DNA of 64,000 bases from Hymenobacter sp. BRD128 (GCF_013256625.1 NZ_CP053908.1:1984001-2048000); one strand, 5' to 3'; positions 15,857 to 24,483 are shown, numbered from the stretch's first letter. The notes: a model not told the origin generated them from the letters alone. A program made the numbers and translations.

Positions 15857-17644
15857 ATGCTTCCCAACCAACTCGCTACCTGGCCGCGCCTCGCGCTAGC
15901 GGCCTCCCTCCTATCTACCGCTGGCTGCCGCGTGGCCCAGCCGGCTACTACCGCCGCCGTGCCGCCCGCCGCCAGCGTGCCTACTAGCCCGGCCGCACCC
16001 GTGGCTCCGGCGGCCCCGGTGGCCGCCATACCCGACGCGGCGGCCCCCGCCACCCCTAGCACGCCCGCCGGCCCCACCGTGGCCGAAGCCGCTAAGGCCC
16101 AGTGGTATCTCAACGACCCTCAGCTTGATAAAGTACCCGGCGTGGGGGCTACCCGCGCCTACGCCGAGCTGCTGAAGGGCCGCACGCCCGCGCCGGTAGT
16201 AGTGGCCGTTATCGACTCGGGCATCGACACGGCGCACGTCGATTTGAAGCCCGTGCTGTGGCGCAACCCTGGTGAGATTCCGGGCAATGGCATCGACGAC
16301 GACCACAATGGCTACGTGGATGATGTGCACGGCTGGAATTTTATCGGCGGTAAGGATGGCCGCAACATCTCGGTCGAAACCCTCGAATCGACGCGCATCG
16401 TAGCCAAGTACGGGCCGCGCTTCGCGGGCAAAACCAGCGCCCAGGTTCTCTCCGCCGACCGCGCCAACTATACCCTGTACCTCAAGGCTAAGAAAGCCTA
16501 CGATGCCAAGCGCAAGGAATTGACCACCGAGCTGGCCCAGGCCGGCCAGATGACCGGCCCGTTGACCCAGATGACGGCCGCGCTCAAGGAAAAGCTCGGG
16601 GTCGATAAGCTCGACACGGCCACCATGCGCCAGGCCGCCGCGCGCATCTCCGACCCCGACTTCAAGGGCCTGCTGACCTCGCTCTACCAGAATATGAAGC
16701 AGGGCGGCATCGGCGATACCGACGCCCTCATCAGCGAACTGAATAATGAGCTGAAAGACCAGCGCGAGCAACTCGACTACAGCCTGAATACCAAGTTCAA
16801 CGCCCGCGCCGACATTGTCAAAGACAACCCCGACGACGTGACGCAGCGCAACTACGGCAACAACGACGTGATGGGTCCCGACGCGCTGCACGGCACGCAC
16901 GTAGCCGGAATTATTGCGGCGGTGCGCACCAACAACATTGGCGTACAGGGCATTGCCGGCGCGCCGGTGCGGGTGATGAGCGTGCGCGCCGTGCCCAATG
17001 GCGACGAGCGCGACAAAGACGTGGCCAACGCCATCCGCTACGCCGTGGACAACGGCGCGCAGATTATCAACATGAGCTTTGGCAAGGAATTTTCGCCCCA
17101 GCGCCCGGCCGTGGAGGCCGCCTATAAATACGCGGCTAGCCACAACGTGCTGCTGGTGCACGCCGCTGGCAATGAAGATGATAACCTCGACGTGACGCAA
17201 CATTACCCCGCCTCGTTTTACCTCGACGGCTCGACGCCGCCCACCCTGCTTACCGTGGGTGCCAGCGGCCCCACCGACGATGAGAACCTGCCGGCTAGCT
17301 TCAGCAACTACTCGAAGCGCCAAGTCGATGTATTTGCGCCGGGCGTGGGCATTTTCTCAACCCTCCCGGGCAATAAGTACGGCTCGGAAAGCGGCACCAG
17401 CATGGCCTCGCCCGTAACGGCCGGCGTGGCCGCCGTGCTTAAGTCATACTACCCCAGCCTCACGGCCGCCGACCTCAAGCGCATTATCCGGCAGTCGGCC
17501 CAGGTGCACCACACCCAGGTACTGGTACCCGGCGAAAAGGGCAAGAAGGCCGATTTCAGCACCTTGTCGGCCACCGGCGGCATCGTTGATTTATACGCTG
17601 CCCTGCAACTCGCGGCCCAGGCCGAGGCGGCTAAAAAACCCTAA
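15857..17644 (+). CDS. S8 family subtilisin-like protease, lipoprotein
   Basis: 595 residues from the ATG at 15857. The N-terminus ends in a lipobox-like LLSTAGC, so it is probably a lipoprotein. A long Ala/Pro/Thr-rich linker follows (about 25-85). Catalytic triad: Asp120 in AVIDSGID, His345 in LHGTHVAG, Ser515 in SGTSMASP. The spacing between Asp and His is about 225 residues, far longer than in subtilisin, owing to an inserted Lys/Glu/Gln-rich helical region at about 165-315. It likely degrades proteins at the outer membrane or cell surface. A TATCTTTT element ends three bases before the start codon. The upstream in-frame start at 15737 would destroy the signal. Confidence 0.92.
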   Translation: MLPNQLATWPRLALAASLLSTAGCRVAQPATTAAVPPAASVPTSPAAPVAPAAPVAAIPDAAAPATPSTPAGPTVAEAAKAQWYLNDPQLDKVPGVGATRAYAELLKGRTPAPVVVAVIDSGIDTAHVDLKPVLWRNPGEIPGNGIDDDHNGYVDDVHGWNFIGGKDGRNISVETLESTRIVAKYGPRFAGKTSAQVLSADRANYTLYLKAKKAYDAKRKELTTELAQAGQMTGPLTQMTAALKEKLGVDKLDTATMRQAAARISDPDFKGLLTSLYQNMKQGGIGDTDALISELNNELKDQREQLDYSLNTKFNARADIVKDNPDDVTQRNYGNNDVMGPDALHGTHVAGIIAAVRTNNIGVQGIAGAPVRVMSVRAVPNGDERDKDVANAIRYAVDNGAQIINMSFGKEFSPQRPAVEAAYKYAASHNVLLVHAAGNEDDNLDVTQHYPASFYLDGSTPPTLLTVGASGPTDDENLPASFSNYSKRQVDVFAPGVGIFSTLPGNKYGSESGTSMASPVTAGVAAVLKSYYPSLTAADLKRIIRQSAQVHHTQVLVPGEKGKKADFSTLSATGGIVDLYAALQLAAQAEAAKKP

Positions 17645-17683
17645 TTTTTCGGCAGCCGCCTGGCTTTTATCGTAAAGCCGGGT

Positions 17684-18688
17684 ATGCTTCCTCAATTATT
17701 CATCTTGGAACGCCTACGGCGGCTAAAGGCTAGCCAGGCCGCCGCGGGCGCAGGGGCTACTGCTACTGCTCCTTCGCCCGCGGCCATACCTGACAGCCAC
17801 CCGCAAACGCCCGCCACCCACCCACCCGAGTCGTGGCTGCGGGCACAGGGCCGCAACCTGCTGTATCTGGTGGCCGGCGTGTTTTCAGCCGCGCTGGGGC
17901 TCGAAGCGTTTATTCTGCCCAATGGCCTGTTCGACGGCGGCGTAACGGGTATTTCGCTGCTGGCGGCCCGGCTTATTCATTTGCCGCTGTCGGTATTTCT
18001 GGTGGTGCTCAACCTACCATTTATCTGGCTAGGCTATAAGCAGTTGGGGCGCGGATTTGCTTTGCGGGCGCTGGCCGCTATTCTGGGGCTGGCCTTGGTG
18101 CTGGTGGTGGTGCCGTTCCCAGTTATCACTCAGGACAAGATGCTGATTGCGGTATTTGGCGGCTTTTTTTTGGGGGCCGGCATTGGGCTGGCCATGCGCG
18201 GCGGCGGCGTGCTCGACGGCACCGAAATCCTGGCCGTGTACCTGAGCCGCAAAGCCAGCCTGAGCGTGGGCGACTTCGTGCTGGTGCTCAACATTCTGAT
18301 TTTTATCGTGGTGGCCGTCGTGCTGTCGGTCCAAACGGCGCTTTACTCCATTCTCACTTACCTGGCGGCCTCCAAAACTATTGAGTTTGTAGTCAATGGC
18401 ATCGAGGAATACACGGGCGTCACCATCATCTCGGAGCATAGCGATGCCATTCGGCGGGCGCTCACCGAGCGCCTGGGCCGGGGCGTTACGGTGTATGCCG
18501 GGCACCGGGGCTACGGCTCGCGCGGCGAGCAGCCCGACCCGATTGACATTGTTTTTACCGTGGTCACGCGCCTCGAAGTGAGCCAGGTTACGACCGAAGT
18601 AAACCGGCTCGACCCGCGCGCCTTTATTATTATGCACAGCGTGAACGAAGCCAAGGGTGGCATGGTGAAGAAGCGGGCGCTGCATTAA
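17684..18688 (+). CDS. YitT family membrane protein (DUF161 + DUF2179)
   Basis: 334 residues. After about 60 Pro/Ala-rich residues come five or six transmembrane segments: LLYLVAGVFSAALGLEAFIL with PNGLFDGGVTGISLL, and FFLGAGIGLAMRGGGVLDGTE, both signatures of the YitT/DUF161 family. The C-terminal third is the soluble DUF2179 domain (GVTVYAGHRGYG to RLDPRAFIIMHSVNEAKGG). Function of the family is not known; a transporter role has been suggested. It begins 39 bases after the subtilase stop and could be co-transcribed. Confidence 0.88.
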   Translation: MLPQLFILERLRRLKASQAAAGAGATATAPSPAAIPDSHPQTPATHPPESWLRAQGRNLLYLVAGVFSAALGLEAFILPNGLFDGGVTGISLLAARLIHLPLSVFLVVLNLPFIWLGYKQLGRGFALRALAAILGLALVLVVVPFPVITQDKMLIAVFGGFFLGAGIGLAMRGGGVLDGTEILAVYLSRKASLSVGDFVLVLNILIFIVVAVVLSVQTALYSILTYLAASKTIEFVVNGIEEYTGVTIISEHSDAIRRALTERLGRGVTVYAGHRGYGSRGEQPDPIDIVFTVVTRLEVSQVTTEVNRLDPRAFIIMHSVNEAKGGMVKKRALH

Positions 18689-18738
18689 ATCGACGCGCGC
18701 TTCCTTCTGGCACGCGGCAGGAGCGCTCGTCGGCACCC

Positions 18739-18746
18739 TAACTTTA
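18739..18746 (+). promoter_or_regulatory. TAACTTTA -7-like element of MOSC gene
   Basis: TAACTTTA is one base off TAnnTTTG and ends four bases before the ATG at 18751, the same geometry as at 5340. Suggests a nearly leaderless transcript. Confidence 0.35.
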
Positions 18747-18750
18747 CGGC

Positions 18751-19587
18751 ATGACGGCCTCTTCTTCTGCAATTACGCTTTCAGGTATTTTTATCTATCC
18801 GGTTAAGTCGTTGGGCGGCATCAGCCTGCCGGCGGCCGCGCTTACGCCGCGGGGCCTGCGCCACGACCGCCGCTGGCTGATTGTGGACGAGCGCAACCGC
18901 TTCCTGACCCAGCGCGAGCACGCCGAAATGGCCCTGCTAGCCGTGGAGCCGGCTTATAATGGTTTTTTGCTGCGCCACCGCCAGCGGCCCGACTTGCTGC
19001 CGCTCTACATTCCGTTTGAGGCCCAGCCCGATAAGACGCTGTTTGTCAGCATCTGGGACGATATGGTGTGGGCCTGGCGCGGCGCGCCTGAAGCCGATGC
19101 CTGGCTCACCGAAGCGCTGGGCCAGCACTGCAGGCTGGTGTATATGTCGGACATGGTGCGCCGCGAGGTCGAGCCCGATAAGCCCGAGCTGAACCCCGCC
19201 GGCACCCTCTTAAGCTTTGCCGATGGCTACCCCTACCTGCTTGCTACCGAAGAGTCGCTAGCCAAGCTTAATACCCGGCTCGCCGAGCCGGTGCCGATGA
19301 ACCGCTTCCGCCCTAACCTGGTAGTCCGCGGCGCGCCGGCCGACGCCGAAATGAGTTGGGCTAGCTTGAGCATTGCCGGCCAGCCTTTCCGGTCGGTGCG
19401 CGGCTGCGGGCGCTGCGTCGTCACCACCATCGACCAGGCAACGGCGCAAAAAGACCCGGCCAGCGAGCCCCTGCGCACCCTAGCCACCTACCGCAAGCCC
19501 GACCGCAAGGTGCTCTTTGGCCAAAACGTGACCGGCCCCGCCAGCGGCAGTATTCAGGTCGGCGACGCCGTCATTATCACGGGTTAA
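18751..19587 (+). CDS. MOSC domain-containing protein with N-terminal beta-barrel
   Basis: 278 residues. The N-terminus (IFIYPVKSLGGI to LTPRGLRHDRRWLIVDE) is the MOSC N-terminal barrel; the C-terminal half carries MNRFRPNLVV and RGCGRCVVTTID, with the conserved Cys that binds the molybdenum cofactor or takes sulfur. Homologues are mARC (mitochondrial amidoxime-reducing component) and YcbX, which reduce N-hydroxylated compounds with Moco. The ferredoxin tail of YcbX is absent. The electron donor is therefore a separate protein not seen here. Confidence 0.88.
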   Translation: MTASSSAITLSGIFIYPVKSLGGISLPAAALTPRGLRHDRRWLIVDERNRFLTQREHAEMALLAVEPAYNGFLLRHRQRPDLLPLYIPFEAQPDKTLFVSIWDDMVWAWRGAPEADAWLTEALGQHCRLVYMSDMVRREVEPDKPELNPAGTLLSFADGYPYLLATEESLAKLNTRLAEPVPMNRFRPNLVVRGAPADAEMSWASLSIAGQPFRSVRGCGRCVVTTIDQATAQKDPASEPLRTLATYRKPDRKVLFGQNVTGPASGSIQVGDAVIITG

Positions 19588-19662
19588 AAATTACGAGTGA
19601 TAAGTTTTCAAAGCAGCGCCTGCCAGCTCATAACTTTTGACTCATCATTCATAGCTCACAAA

Positions 19663-20334
19663 GTGGACCTGGCTTTCGTACTGGATTTTTTGCGCCGCCT
19701 GGCGGCTAATAATAATACGGCCTGGATGCAGGAGCACCGCGCCGACTACCTGCGCGCCCGCGACACCTTTGCGACGCTGGTTACGGAGGTGCTGCGCCGG
19801 GCCACGCCCGCCATTCCCGAGCTAGCGGGCCTCACGCCCGCGCAGGCCATGTTTCGGCTGCACAAAAATGACCGCAGCCAAACCGACCCCGAGCCCTACA
19901 AGCGCCGCCTCGGCGCAGGCCTGGTGCCGGGCGGGCGCCACGCGCTGCGCGCCGGCTACTTCCTGGCCCTGATGCCGGGCGGCGGCTCGTGGCTGCGCGC
20001 CGGGCGCTTCTCGCCCACGCCAGCCGAGCTGGCGGCCATTCGCCAGGAAATTCACTATGATGGCGCGGGCTTTCACCGCTGCCTGGCCGATGCGGAATTG
20101 CGCAGGCACTTTCCGGCGGGCCTCGACATGCGTGCGGAGCAGCTAACCCGCCCGCCGCGCGGCTACCGCGCCGACGACCCCGACCTGGCTTTTCTCAAGC
20201 TCAAGAGCTTCGGCGTGGGGCGGCTTTTTTCGGATGAGGAAGTGCTGGCGCCCGATTTTATCGACCGCGCCGTGGCCGGCATGCTAGCGGCGCGGCCGTG
20301 GGTCGAGTTTTTGAACCGGGCGCTGGAAAGTTAA
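19663..20334 (+). CDS. DUF2461 domain-containing protein
   Basis: About 223 residues from the GTG at 19663. The frame is open to 19597 but the preceding 66 bases are an AT-rich intergenic motif, so the later start is preferred. FLRRLAANNNTAWMQEHRADY, MFRLHKNDRSQTDPEPYK and LKSFGVGRLFSDEEVLAPDF are typical of the DUF2461/TIGR02453 family, soluble proteins of unknown function. A hairpin terminator overlaps the stop. Confidence 0.85.
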   Translation: MDLAFVLDFLRRLAANNNTAWMQEHRADYLRARDTFATLVTEVLRRATPAIPELAGLTPAQAMFRLHKNDRSQTDPEPYKRRLGAGLVPGGRHALRAGYFLALMPGGGSWLRAGRFSPTPAELAAIRQEIHYDGAGFHRCLADAELRRHFPAGLDMRAEQLTRPPRGYRADDPDLAFLKLKSFGVGRLFSDEEVLAPDFIDRAVAGMLAARPWVEFLNRALES

Positions 20335-20382
20335 AACCCATCTGTCGTGCTTCGCAAGCTCAGCACGACAGATGGGTTTTAA
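20331..20382. terminator. Bidirectional hairpin terminator
   Basis: AAAACCCATCTGTCGTGC and GCACGACAGATGGGTTTT pair perfectly over 18 bases around a 12-base loop. It lies between the convergent DUF2461 and deoxynucleoside kinase genes; its left end overlaps the DUF2461 stop codon. Confidence 0.8.
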
Positions 20383-20399
20383 CAGTTTCTATGCACACC

Positions 20400-21023
20400 C
20401 TAAAATAAGCCAAATAGCTTATTATCAATGCGCTCGATGATGAATCCCAGGTCTTCGGGGCGGCGCACGTAGTCGAGCTCGTTCACGTCGATGATGAGCA
20501 GCTTGCCGTGTTTATAGCTGGCAATCCACTGCTCGTAGTGCTCATTCAGGTTTTTGAGGTACTCGATGCTGATGGAATTCTCATAGTCGCGGCCGCGCTT
20601 CTCAATCTGGCCAATGAGCTTGGGCAGGTCGGCGCGCAGGTAGAGCAGCAGGTCGGGCGGGTCGACGAGGCTTATCATGCTCTCAAATAAGGCATAATAA
20701 TTATTATAGTCGCGCTCGGCCAGCAGGCCCGACTGGTGCAGGTTGGCCGCAAAGATGTGGGCATCTTCGTAAATGGTGCGGTCCTGAATTACGCTTTTGC
20801 CCTGCTGCACCAGTTCCTTGATGTGGCGCGTCTGGCGAAAGCGGCTGTTCAGAAAATACACCTGGAGGTGAAAGGCCCAGCGGGGCATATCGGCGTAAAA
20901 ATCCTTCAGGTAGGGATTATCGGCCACTTCTTCCAGAAAAACATCCCACCGAAAATGCTGGGCCAGCTTGTGGGCCAGCGTGGTTTTGCCGGCGCCGATA
21001 TTGCCAACGATAGCAATGTGCAT
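20400..21023 (-). CDS. Deoxynucleoside kinase
   Basis: 207 residues from the ATG at 21023 (the open frame extends 13 codons farther). The P-loop GNIGAGKTT sits at residues 7-15, followed by FLEEVADNPYL, the acceptor-site FLNSRFRQ and QDRTIYEDAHIF, where Asp-Arg is the conserved DRx motif. This is the dNK/dGK/dCK family, which phosphorylates deoxynucleosides to monophosphates in the nucleotide salvage pathway. The base preference cannot be told by eye. A TACCTTTG element lies 37 bases upstream of the start. Confidence 0.9.
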   Translation of the reverse strand: MHIAIVGNIGAGKTTLAHKLAQHFRWDVFLEEVADNPYLKDFYADMPRWAFHLQVYFLNSRFRQTRHIKELVQQGKSVIQDRTIYEDAHIFAANLHQSGLLAERDYNNYYALFESMISLVDPPDLLLYLRADLPKLIGQIEKRGRDYENSISIEYLKNLNEHYEQWIASYKHGKLLIIDVNELDYVRRPEDLGFIIERIDNKLFGLF

Positions 21024-21059
21024 GCGATAAAAAACAGTAAGCAGACGAAATGCGGACGC

Positions 21060-21067
21060 CAAAGGTA
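21060..21067 (-). promoter_or_regulatory. TACCTTTG -7 element of deoxynucleoside kinase gene
   Basis: Minus-strand TACCTTTG, a full match to TAnnTTTG, 37 bases before the ATG at 21023. Confidence 0.45.
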
Positions 21068-21109
21068 AGCGCTGCCGCTAGCCCGCCCCGCCGGCCGGGG
21101 CTAGCCGGG

Positions 21110-21586
21110 CTACTCGCTCACGCGGTCCTTCACGCGGCGGGCGCCTTGCAGGGTGCGAAACTCGCCCTGGTAGCTGCGCACGGTAAGGCGGTCGTCGAGT
21201 GACAGCTCCTTACGCACGGCCTCGTAGCGGGTATTGAGGCGGGTGAGCGCGTCGCTGGCCTCGTCCCAGTCGCGGGCGCTCCACTGGCGGCGCTGCGCAC
21301 GGGTGGCCTCGATAAAGCGGCCATACAAGTCGGGCAGCTGGCTGGCGGGCAGCTGGTTCACGTTGATGCTTTCGTGCAGGTACTTAGCCAGGCCGGGGTC
21401 GGCAGTAGTGACGTAGCGGCGGGGGGCGGCAGCGCGCGGCACCGAGGCGTGCGGCCGCCCGCCCAGCAGGCCGCCCCGGCGCAGCAGGCTGTCCTGGGCA
21501 CTATTTTGAGCGAAGGCGGCTAGCGGCAGCGCGGCCAGCAGGAGCACGGCCGGGACCGAGCGGAACTTAAAAATGGGCCTGGTCAT
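21110..21586 (-). CDS. Exported hypothetical protein
   Basis: 158 residues from the ATG at 21586. FRSVPAVLLLAALPLAAFAQ is a clear signal peptide with cleavage after AFA. The mature protein has an Arg/Gly-rich linker, then a helical, charged C-terminal half (LYGRFIEATRAQRRQWSARD to LSLDDRLTVRSYQGEFRTLQ). No family recognised with confidence. Likely periplasmic. It ends 43 bases before the kinase promoter element, on the same strand. Confidence 0.65.
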   Translation of the reverse strand: MTRPIFKFRSVPAVLLLAALPLAAFAQNSAQDSLLRRGGLLGGRPHASVPRAAAPRRYVTTADPGLAKYLHESINVNQLPASQLPDLYGRFIEATRAQRRQWSARDWDEASDALTRLNTRYEAVRKELSLDDRLTVRSYQGEFRTLQGARRVKDRVSE

Positions 21587-21734
21587 AGGAAATAAATACA
21601 GCGGATTAGGGCCGCACTGCCTTGCCAAAGGCGGGCCAAACGTGCTTGTTTAACGACCAGGGCGGGCCTTACGTATGCGCAGGCAGCGCCCAAGTCGGTT
21701 TTTTGGCCGACCTTCGCCCCCCAGCTTCTCGCTT

Positions 21735-22259
21735 ATGCCTATCCGTTCTGCCTCGGCCCCGCCGGCCACCCCCCTGCACATTCAGCCCGCCACCGAGCAG
21801 GATATTCCGACCATCATCGAGCTGGCCGAGGCTACCTGGGAGCCCACCTACCGCTTCATCATCTCGAAGGAGCAGATTGACTACATGTACCGCGTCATTT
21901 ACACGCCGGCCTCGCTGCGCCGCCAGATGCGCGAGCAGCACCACCAGTTTTTGCTGGCTTATGTAGACGGGCACCCCAGCGGCTTCGCCTCTTACTCGGA
22001 GAAGCCCGAAGGCGTGTACCACCTCAATAAAATCTACGTGCTGCCCTCGCACCAGGGCCAGGGCCTGGGCCAAAACCTGGTCGAAGCCGTAGTAGGTGCC
22101 GTGCGCGAAGCCGGCGGCAAAGCCTTGGAGCTGAACGTGAACCGCCACAATCCCGCGCTAGCCTTCTACGAGCGCCAGGGCTTTGCGCAGCACCGCGAGG
22201 AGGATATTCCCATCGGCCCGTACTGGATGAACGACTACGTGCTGCGCAAGGAACTGTAA
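21735..22259 (+). CDS. GNAT family N-acetyltransferase
   Basis: 174 residues from the ATG at 21735. The fold is marked by LNKIYVLPSHQGQGLGQNLV (motif A, with Q-x-x-G-x-G/A for the acetyl-CoA pyrophosphate) and LNVNRHNPALAFYERQGF (motif B). It probably transfers an acetyl group from acetyl-CoA to an amine; the substrate is unknown. An upstream in-frame start at 21675 has no conserved sequence before the domain. An imperfect palindrome follows seven bases after the stop. Confidence 0.9.
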   Translation: MPIRSASAPPATPLHIQPATEQDIPTIIELAEATWEPTYRFIISKEQIDYMYRVIYTPASLRRQMREQHHQFLLAYVDGHPSGFASYSEKPEGVYHLNKIYVLPSHQGQGLGQNLVEAVVGAVREAGGKALELNVNRHNPALAFYERQGFAQHREEDIPIGPYWMNDYVLRKEL

Positions 22260-22265
22260 GCCGCC

Positions 22266-22332
22266 AGTAGCGCGGACTTTTAGTTCGCGAGCGCCAAGCG
22301 CTCTAAGTCGCGGACTAAAAATCCGCGCTACT
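22266..22332. repeat. Imperfect palindrome AGTAGCGCGGAC...GTCCGCGCTACT
   Basis: 25-base arms with two mismatches around a 17-base loop that itself contains GCGCCAAGCGCT. No T-run on the + side. It lies between the acetyltransferase and CDGSH genes and may be a dispersed REP-like unit. Confidence 0.7.
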
Positions 22333-22362
22333 TCTTTAACTCACTTTTTATTTCCTCAAAAA

Positions 22363-22593
22363 ATGGCAACCAAACTCACTGTCCTCTCCAATGGCTCGCT
22401 GCGCGTGGAAGGCGAAGACATTCAACTCGTAGATGCCCAAGGCAATGCCTACGGCCTCGGCGGCCGCGAGCGCATCAGCATCTGCCGCTGCGGCCTCAGC
22501 AAGCAAAAGCCGTTCTGCGACGGCTCGCACAAAGGTCATTTCGAGCACGACGCCACGGCCTTCGACCTGCCCGCGCCCAAGCCAGCAGTGTAG
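22363..22593 (+). CDS. CDGSH iron-sulfur domain protein
   Basis: 76 residues. Cys41-Arg-Cys43, Cys52-Asp-Gly-Ser-His56 form the C-x-C-x2-(S/T)-x3-P-x-C-D-G-x-H motif that holds a redox-active 2Fe-2S cluster with three Cys and one His. Single-domain bacterial CDGSH proteins are soluble; their role is thought to be electron or cluster transfer. A strong terminator follows. Confidence 0.93.
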   Translation: MATKLTVLSNGSLRVEGEDIQLVDAQGNAYGLGGRERISICRCGLSKQKPFCDGSHKGHFEHDATAFDLPAPKPAV

Positions 22594-22608
22594 GCCTTCG
22601 CTAGCTTC

Positions 22609-22656
22609 AAAACCGAAGAGCCACCACCCTAGCCAGGGTGGTGGCTCTTCGGTTTT
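22609..22656. terminator. Perfect bidirectional hairpin terminator
   Basis: 22-base perfect arms: AAAACCGAAGAGCCACCACC.. pairs with ..GGTGGTGGCTCTTCGGTTTT around AGCC. It ends on the stop codon of the convergent minus-strand gene. Confidence 0.85.
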
Positions 22657-23026
22657 AGCGCGGCGCGGCGGCTAGCCCGTTGAGCAATGCCACGACCGCC
22701 GCTGGGTTTTCGACCTCAATAATGAGGCGGGCGTACTGCTCGTCGGCTAGCTCTACTACCACCGTATTTTCCCGGTGCTGCACATCGAAAAACGTGGGTT
22801 TGTGGTCAACTAAGCCATCGAGGTAAAAGGTACCGGCCGTGATGAGGCCCGGCACGTAGGTGCCACCCGCCCGCAGGCCCGCCCAGTGCGCGGCCGCCTC
22901 GGGGTCGGCCCGGGCATTTTTGATGTGGGCGCGCGGAATGCGCAACTCGCTGCGAAAGGCCCAGAGCTTGTGCCAGCCCTCGACGGTAAATACAACGGTA
23001 TCTTCTTGTTGCTGAACGCGTACCAT
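22655..23026 (-). CDS. Conserved hypothetical protein, PH-like fold
   Basis: 123 residues, soluble, strand-rich with a short C-terminal helix. KLWAFRSELRIPRAHI, VPGLITAGTFY, FFDVQHRENTVVVEL and YARLIIEVENPAAVV recur in small uncharacterised bacterial proteins that resemble bacterial PH domains. No catalytic residues stand out. Its stop lies in the terminator of the CDGSH gene. Confidence 0.7.
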   Translation of the reverse strand: MVRVQQQEDTVVFTVEGWHKLWAFRSELRIPRAHIKNARADPEAAAHWAGLRAGGTYVPGLITAGTFYLDGLVDHKPTFFDVQHRENTVVVELADEQYARLIIEVENPAAVVALLNGLAAAPR

Positions 23027-23068
23027 GCGGAATAAAGTAGTGTGTGCCTCGCTTTATCGCCCGGCTGG

Positions 23069-24121
23069 CTAGGCCATTACAGGAGGGCTACCCAGCGTTT
23101 TGGGCCCCAGCATCAGCCACAGGTTGAGGCGCACAATGTCGCCCATCGAGTCGCAGCCGCTGAACTGCTGGGTGCGGTGGTAGCGGTTGAGGTTGCTTTT
23201 CAGCTCGTCTACCTTATCGGGCGGGGCTAGCTCCTGGCGGCGCATCACGTCGAGCAGGGCCTTGAGGCGGTGGCGCTCGGCGCGGGCGCGGCGGGCCATG
23301 AGCGTGCGCTCCTCGGCCTGGTACTGGCGCAGGGTGCTGGGCTTGAGCAGGCGGGCGCACATCTCCACCACGGCGTGGTTGTCTTTGAACGACTGGGGCA
23401 CGTACATGGCGCGGCGGCCTTCGTAGCTCTGCTGGTCGAAGTCGATGGCGCGCACCCGGTACTGCTCGTCCTCAAAATCAGGCGTGATATCGACCACGTA
23501 GTTGTAGGCGCGCATGTCGCCGAGCAGCCGAGCGAAGCAGCGCTCATTAAACTTCACAAACTCCTTGGCGATGCGCACCTGGTTGAGGTGTGGCTGGTTG
23601 AGCCGGAGCCGGATGAAGTCGTCGCCCGGAATGCCGGCAATGTGCTCCTCAATGAGCGTATTGCCAGTGTCCACCAAGTAGTTCATCGAGTTGGGCGACA
23701 GCAGATGCTCCAGTTCCAGGCCGTAGAGGCGCGAGGCATCGGCCTGCTTCACGTAGAAGTAGTCGTAGTTGTCGTTGAGCTGGTTCAGAATGCGCACCCG
23801 AAACGGGTGCGAGTTGCCAAACCGGCAGTAGTCGATGCGGTCGGCCAGCAGGTCGTTGGCAAAGGACAGGTCGCCGGCCGTCTTGAGCAGCGCGTACACC
23901 TGCACCAAGCCTTCGCTCAGCTCGGCCAGGGTGCCCGGCTCGTAAAATACCGTTTCCCAAAGCGTATCCTTGCCCACCCGGTCGAGCAGCGCAAACGAGC
24001 CCGTGAAGCGCAGCAAATCGGCGTAGCGCACCGGCAGCGGCGCCTCGCGGTCGTAGTCGCGCAGGTACTGGCGCAGGGCCGGCGTGAGCGGGTAGCTGGG
24101 CTTCTTGCGGGAGATGTCCAT
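23069..24121 (-). CDS. Conserved hypothetical protein, possibly kinase-fold
   Basis: 350 residues from the ATG at 24121; earlier in-frame codons have no conserved feature. Soluble, helical, rich in Arg and Tyr. Features: RYADLLRFTGSFALLDRVGKD, LWETVFYEPG, YVVDITPDFEDEQYRVRAIDFDQQ. The last, with Ile-Asp-Phe-Asp after a hydrophobic strand, is reminiscent of the DFD/DFG metal-binding loop of kinase-like folds, but no P-loop or catalytic HxD loop was found. I do not recognise the family. It looks like a real gene by codon use and length. Confidence 0.65.
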   Translation of the reverse strand: MDISRKKPSYPLTPALRQYLRDYDREAPLPVRYADLLRFTGSFALLDRVGKDTLWETVFYEPGTLAELSEGLVQVYALLKTAGDLSFANDLLADRIDYCRFGNSHPFRVRILNQLNDNYDYFYVKQADASRLYGLELEHLLSPNSMNYLVDTGNTLIEEHIAGIPGDDFIRLRLNQPHLNQVRIAKEFVKFNERCFARLLGDMRAYNYVVDITPDFEDEQYRVRAIDFDQQSYEGRRAMYVPQSFKDNHAVVEMCARLLKPSTLRQYQAEERTLMARRARAERHRLKALLDVMRRQELAPPDKVDELKSNLNRYHRTQQFSGCDSMGDIVRLNLWLMLGPKTLGSPPVMA

Positions 24122-24148
24122 GACGCAGTAAGGGGTACGCAATAGGTA

Positions 24149-24189
24149 AGCGCCGATGGCGCGGGGCGCTGCCCCGCGCCATCGGCGCT
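24149..24189. repeat. Perfect GC-rich inverted repeat
   Basis: 19-base perfect arms AGCGCCGATGGCGCGGGGC and GCCCCGCGCCATCGGCGCT around GCT. It lies upstream of the hypothetical gene's start (24121) and downstream of the acyl-CoA-binding protein gene, without a T-run. Confidence 0.7.
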
Positions 24190-24228
24190 GCAAACAGCCT
24201 TTATTAGGAACGTGCTGCCGAAGGAAAT

Positions 24229-24483
24229 TTATCCCGCTAGTTCGCTCACGAGCTCCACGTATTGCTGGCGGGCGGCATCTTTGCTGAGGCCGGCTAGCTG
24301 GTGCCAGGCGTCGTACTTGGCAATGGCCTTGAAGTCGAAGCCGCCCGGGCGCGGGCCGGTAGCATCGCCCTCGGTGGCCTGCTTGTAGAGGGCATACAGC
24401 TGGAGCAGCACCGTGTTGCTGGGCTTGGCGGGCAGTTGCTGCGCGCGCTGCGCGGCGGTTTCAAAATCCTGTTGGGTCGTCAT
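24229..24483 (-). CDS. Acyl-CoA-binding protein (ACBP)
   Basis: 84 residues from the ATG at 24483. A four-helix ACBP: DFETAAQRAQQLP, LLQLYALYKQATEGDATGPRPG and FDFKAIAKYDAWHQLAGLSKDAA, with the Tyr-Lys and Lys-x-x-x-Trp positions that bind acyl-CoA. It carries long-chain acyl-CoA in the cytosol. The larger ORF to 24702 overlaps the divergent amidohydrolase gene and is not used. Confidence 0.95.
   Translation of the reverse strand: MTTQQDFETAAQRAQQLPAKPSNTVLLQLYALYKQATEGDATGPRPGGFDFKAIAKYDAWHQLAGLSKDAARQQYVELVSELAG

Noticed and set aside
15911..17323. 470-codon minus-strand open frame opposite the subtilase
   Set aside because: Composition is antisense-like (Val, Gly, His, Ala), no motif, while the + strand has the full S8 catalytic triad.
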